A stretch of DNA of 64,000 nt from Austropuccinia psidii (Eukaryota > Basidiomycota > Pucciniomycetes > Pucciniales > Sphaerophragmiaceae): NCBI GenBank assembly GCA_023105745.1, contig JALGQZ010000019.1, forward strand, positions 1,612,001 to 1,676,000, read 5' to 3'. Each line of letters opens with the position of its first letter. Position 1 is the stretch's first letter. Below, piece after piece: positions 61,345 through 64,000 of this stretch. The notes beneath the pieces are model-generated. The model was not told the DNA's origin, did not search any database, and saw only the letters and a program-made list of their open reading frames with translations. The position numbers and the translations under genes are program-made.

Positions 61345-61367
61345 GATAGACTCAGCATGATATTTTT

Positions 61368-64000
61368 GCTTTTTTTATATTTCAAACCTACAGATTGTTG
61401 ATTAGTCATCTTGAGGAAACTTTTTAATTCAGTATATTCAGAGGAGAAGCCAATACATCTCACTAACCTCTGGATATTTATTTTTTAGAAATAAAGATTG
61501 AAATCCTGTGATTCACACCTCAAGGTAATGCCTTACTTATATACCAAAAATAGAAGTTCCCAGAATGGACTTGATAAAGACTCTGATTATGTTAAAAGAT
61601 TTCTCAAACATTCCTTAAGTATCATATATTTAATCTAAGTAGGTATTTCTTTATAAACTATATGATCATATCTCATTAAATTTTTTCATATATTTTTGAA
61701 TTGATAAACAAATGATAAATTTTGATAATTAATTCATAAATTCTTATCTTTTTTTAATTAAAATTCCATTATACAATTATCTTGCTAGATAAAATTTAAA
61801 ACAAAATTTTGAATTTGAGTAGAAATTTTATATATTTCGATAAATATTTTTTATCAATAGGTTTTTTCCATTAGAAAAAAATAGAACCATAGTACATAAA
61901 TAAAATACAAATATTCATTTATATATATATTAAAGCCTCATGAGCTCAATATTTTAAAATCTTATTTGCATTTTTCTTTAGGCATAATTGATTCATCAAA
62001 TTAGTTCAAATCTTAAAATGATATGTATACTGATTCACTTTCTTCTTAAACAGTTTAGATGAAATAAAAATCTTGAAAATATATATATTAGCCTCTTCAA
62101 CAACTATTTTTTTAAGTAAAATGAAGTATTAAAAATATATAGAAACACATTTTCACAATGTTGAAATTTTAAAATTATTGAAATTAATTCAAATGAATGT
62201 TTTTTATGTGAAAAATATTTTTTGTTTGAAATTTTTAGGGGTATATTTTATATTTTTTTGTTTTTCTTTTCTTTTTCTAGGGGATGCATCTCACTAAACC
62301 CTAAAGAAACATGTTTCAAGCTTTTTTGATGGGGGTTGAAGAACAATTCTTGTAAGGTTTGACTATGAAACAATAAGTAAAAATTACTAATATTTTACTT
62401 ATTGTACTCTGAACATCCTTATAAATAGAATAAATAAGATAAAAATAATTATAATAATAAAGTATTATTATAATTATGGCATAAAAATTATTATATCATT
62501 AAATAAATATAATAATATAATTTATATTATGAAAAAATTATATAATAAATAAATATATTAATATTTGATAATTAATATATTCAAAAGCTCTTCATTATTT
62601 TTACAAACAAATAATAAAGGTGTGAGAAATTGTTTTTATTAATAAAAAACAATTAATAACCAAAATATTACTAATATTAAAGTTATATATTAATATAAAT
62701 ACTATATATATTAATGGAGGAATTATTAATAGTAATAATAGAGAGAAATTATTATAGTAAGAGAATATAACCTACTTTTGATGCTTAATATAATAATCTT
62801 GGTAGAATTTAAGCCAAATAATGTAAATACAACTTATTTAAATTGTATTTACAAATAAAAATAAAATAAATTACAAATTTTCTTGATTTTATGTGGAAAT
62901 AAGATTTTTAAGAGATTTATAACAAAACAAGATTACAATTGAAGTAATCATGTAAAAAATGATGATTATAATGAAGATAGCTTTTTTATCTGATAATATA
63001 AGAAGTTTATATTTAAAGAACAAAAGATTTTACCTTTTTGATTTAATTGTTTAATTGTTTTGATGCATCTGAGGGGAAAATAGAGTAAAAAGATCTCTAT
63101 TTATAGTAAATACCTCCTTTCTAGAGTCCAGTAGGCTTCTAGTAGACATTTACTGATGGTATCCACTTTAAATGATCAGTTTTTTACGGTTTAGTGATGA
63201 CTACGTCATGATCAAACCATCTTATCTCATTATTATGCCATTATTTAGAGTTATCACTATAAATCTAAGTTTAATGACATAATAAGTTTGGAAAAAGACT
63301 AAGCTTTGTGGATGTTATTAGTATTAATCATAATCTAATATTATTCACCAGTTTTATCCCTTTTATAACTGCTAAACTTAAAATAAGATTACATTGAGTG
63401 ATCATAAATGATTGATTTTAAGCTTAAAATTTGATCATTAATAACTTTTAAGTTATACACACTACAGCTATTCTGAGAGTAAATTCTGATAGCTTATAAT
63501 GTCTTCATTAGACTTCCAAGAGCATTTCATTACATCATCAAAACTCTATTTTTGATGATTTTTCTTGTAACTCATCTTTTCTGTTGAAATTCAATATTTT
63601 AAACTTCAAACCTTGATTTCAAGGGGTTATACCTTTAATGTTATAATAAAAACTACATCATTCTTCACATATGAAATAGTAGAATCCTAATATCTATTAT
63701 TTTTTAAGCTTGTACCACTTTCACAACAAAGTGGTCAACAGCTCTAGTGATTTTGTTCAATAAACCCTTACAAGTTATAACCTTTTTTATAGCTTGTCAA
63801 ATAAAGTTCATATCTGTGTTTTTACAGTAATTAAGTGGTGACTTTTTTTTTGGTTTAACTATCCATCATGTATATTTCAAGAGATATTAGCTAAAACCCA
63901 TGAATATATGCATTGACCAAAAAATGGCATATATTCAGCTTAATTCCTTAAGTATTGACTTTAGAGAATCATCATATAATTGCTTTATGTGTAGTTTTTT
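61368..64000. other. AT-rich right end, nothing recognised
   Basis: The stretch is very AT-rich with TA-rich runs near 62440-62720. A short hairpin (ACCACTTT with AAAGTGGT, near 63714-63735) is the only structure seen. There is no open frame, RNA gene or LTR end. Confidence 0.5.

Larger units (their letters stand above)
51263..61362 (+). mobile_element. Solo LTR of family C, interrupted twice
   Basis: It begins TGTCAGCCTGTGACTC at 51263 and ends near CATGATA at 61362. TTTTT stands on both sides (51258-51262 and 61363-61367), which fits a 5-bp duplication, although a T-run is weak evidence. The LTR sequence is in three pieces: 51263-52019, 58617-59242 and 61345-61362. Together they make about 1.4 kb against 1509 bp for the copy at 34189. 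TTTTCACCCTGTATTG and GTGTCACAGTCATA are shared with that copy, near 35211 and 58790 and near 35635 and 59192. The interruptions are a PIF/Harbinger element and an inverted LTR of family B. Confidence 0.82.

Overview
This is a eukaryotic, fungal window: one GC-richer gene island at the left end (about 0.6-3.4 kb) followed by some 60 kb of AT-rich DNA made largely of nested, decayed transposable elements. Short GT-AG introns, chromodomain Ty3 retrotransposons and a PIF/Harbinger transposon fit a basidiomycete. The gag and pol text of the two Ty3 elements reads like the families that fill rust-fungus genomes, most of all Austropuccinia psidii (myrtle rust). The species is my inference from family resemblance, not a database match.

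Layout. (1) 0.6-1.34 kb is a GC-richer block open on both strands, and 1433-3337 is a three-exon gene for a secreted or cell-surface single-pass membrane protein. (2) 3.4-11.0 kb is AT-rich DNA with a diverged direct repeat. (3) Ty3-A, a chromovirus, spans 11038-25471 with LTRs of about 1.5 kb and a near-perfect 5-bp target duplication. Its integrase is split by an inverted solo LTR of the same family (17125-22175), which itself contains a 3.6-kb element of split inverted repeats ordered A-B-A'-B' (18525-22112). (4) Ty3-B, a second chromodomain Ty3 element, spans 26351-40708 with 2.15-kb LTRs and a perfect ATAAT target duplication. Its 5' LTR holds a 1.49-kb hAT-like non-autonomous transposon full of palindromic TGGCATTAATGCCA units, its pol holds a solo LTR of family C, and its RNase H region is tandemly duplicated. 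(5) 40.7-51.26 kb is AT-rich DNA with one marked inverted repeat. (6) 51263-61362 is a second solo LTR of family C, interrupted by a 6.6-kb PIF/Harbinger element (52020-58616) and by an inverted solo LTR of family B (59243-61344). (7) 61.36-64 kb is AT-rich and featureless.

The Harbinger element carries a transposase gene on the plus strand, a Myb/SANT-like gene on the minus strand and, between them, a third minus-strand gene that I do not recognise. That third gene, the hAT-like palindrome array and the A-B-A'-B' repeat are the least ordinary things here.

No transposon gene in the window is intact. Premature TGA stops, lost catalytic residues and scarce CpG outside the gene island suggest cytosine methylation followed by deamination. 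Reciprocal nesting (family C inside B, and family B inside C) shows overlapping periods of activity. The only apparently functional protein gene is the membrane-protein gene at 1433-3337.
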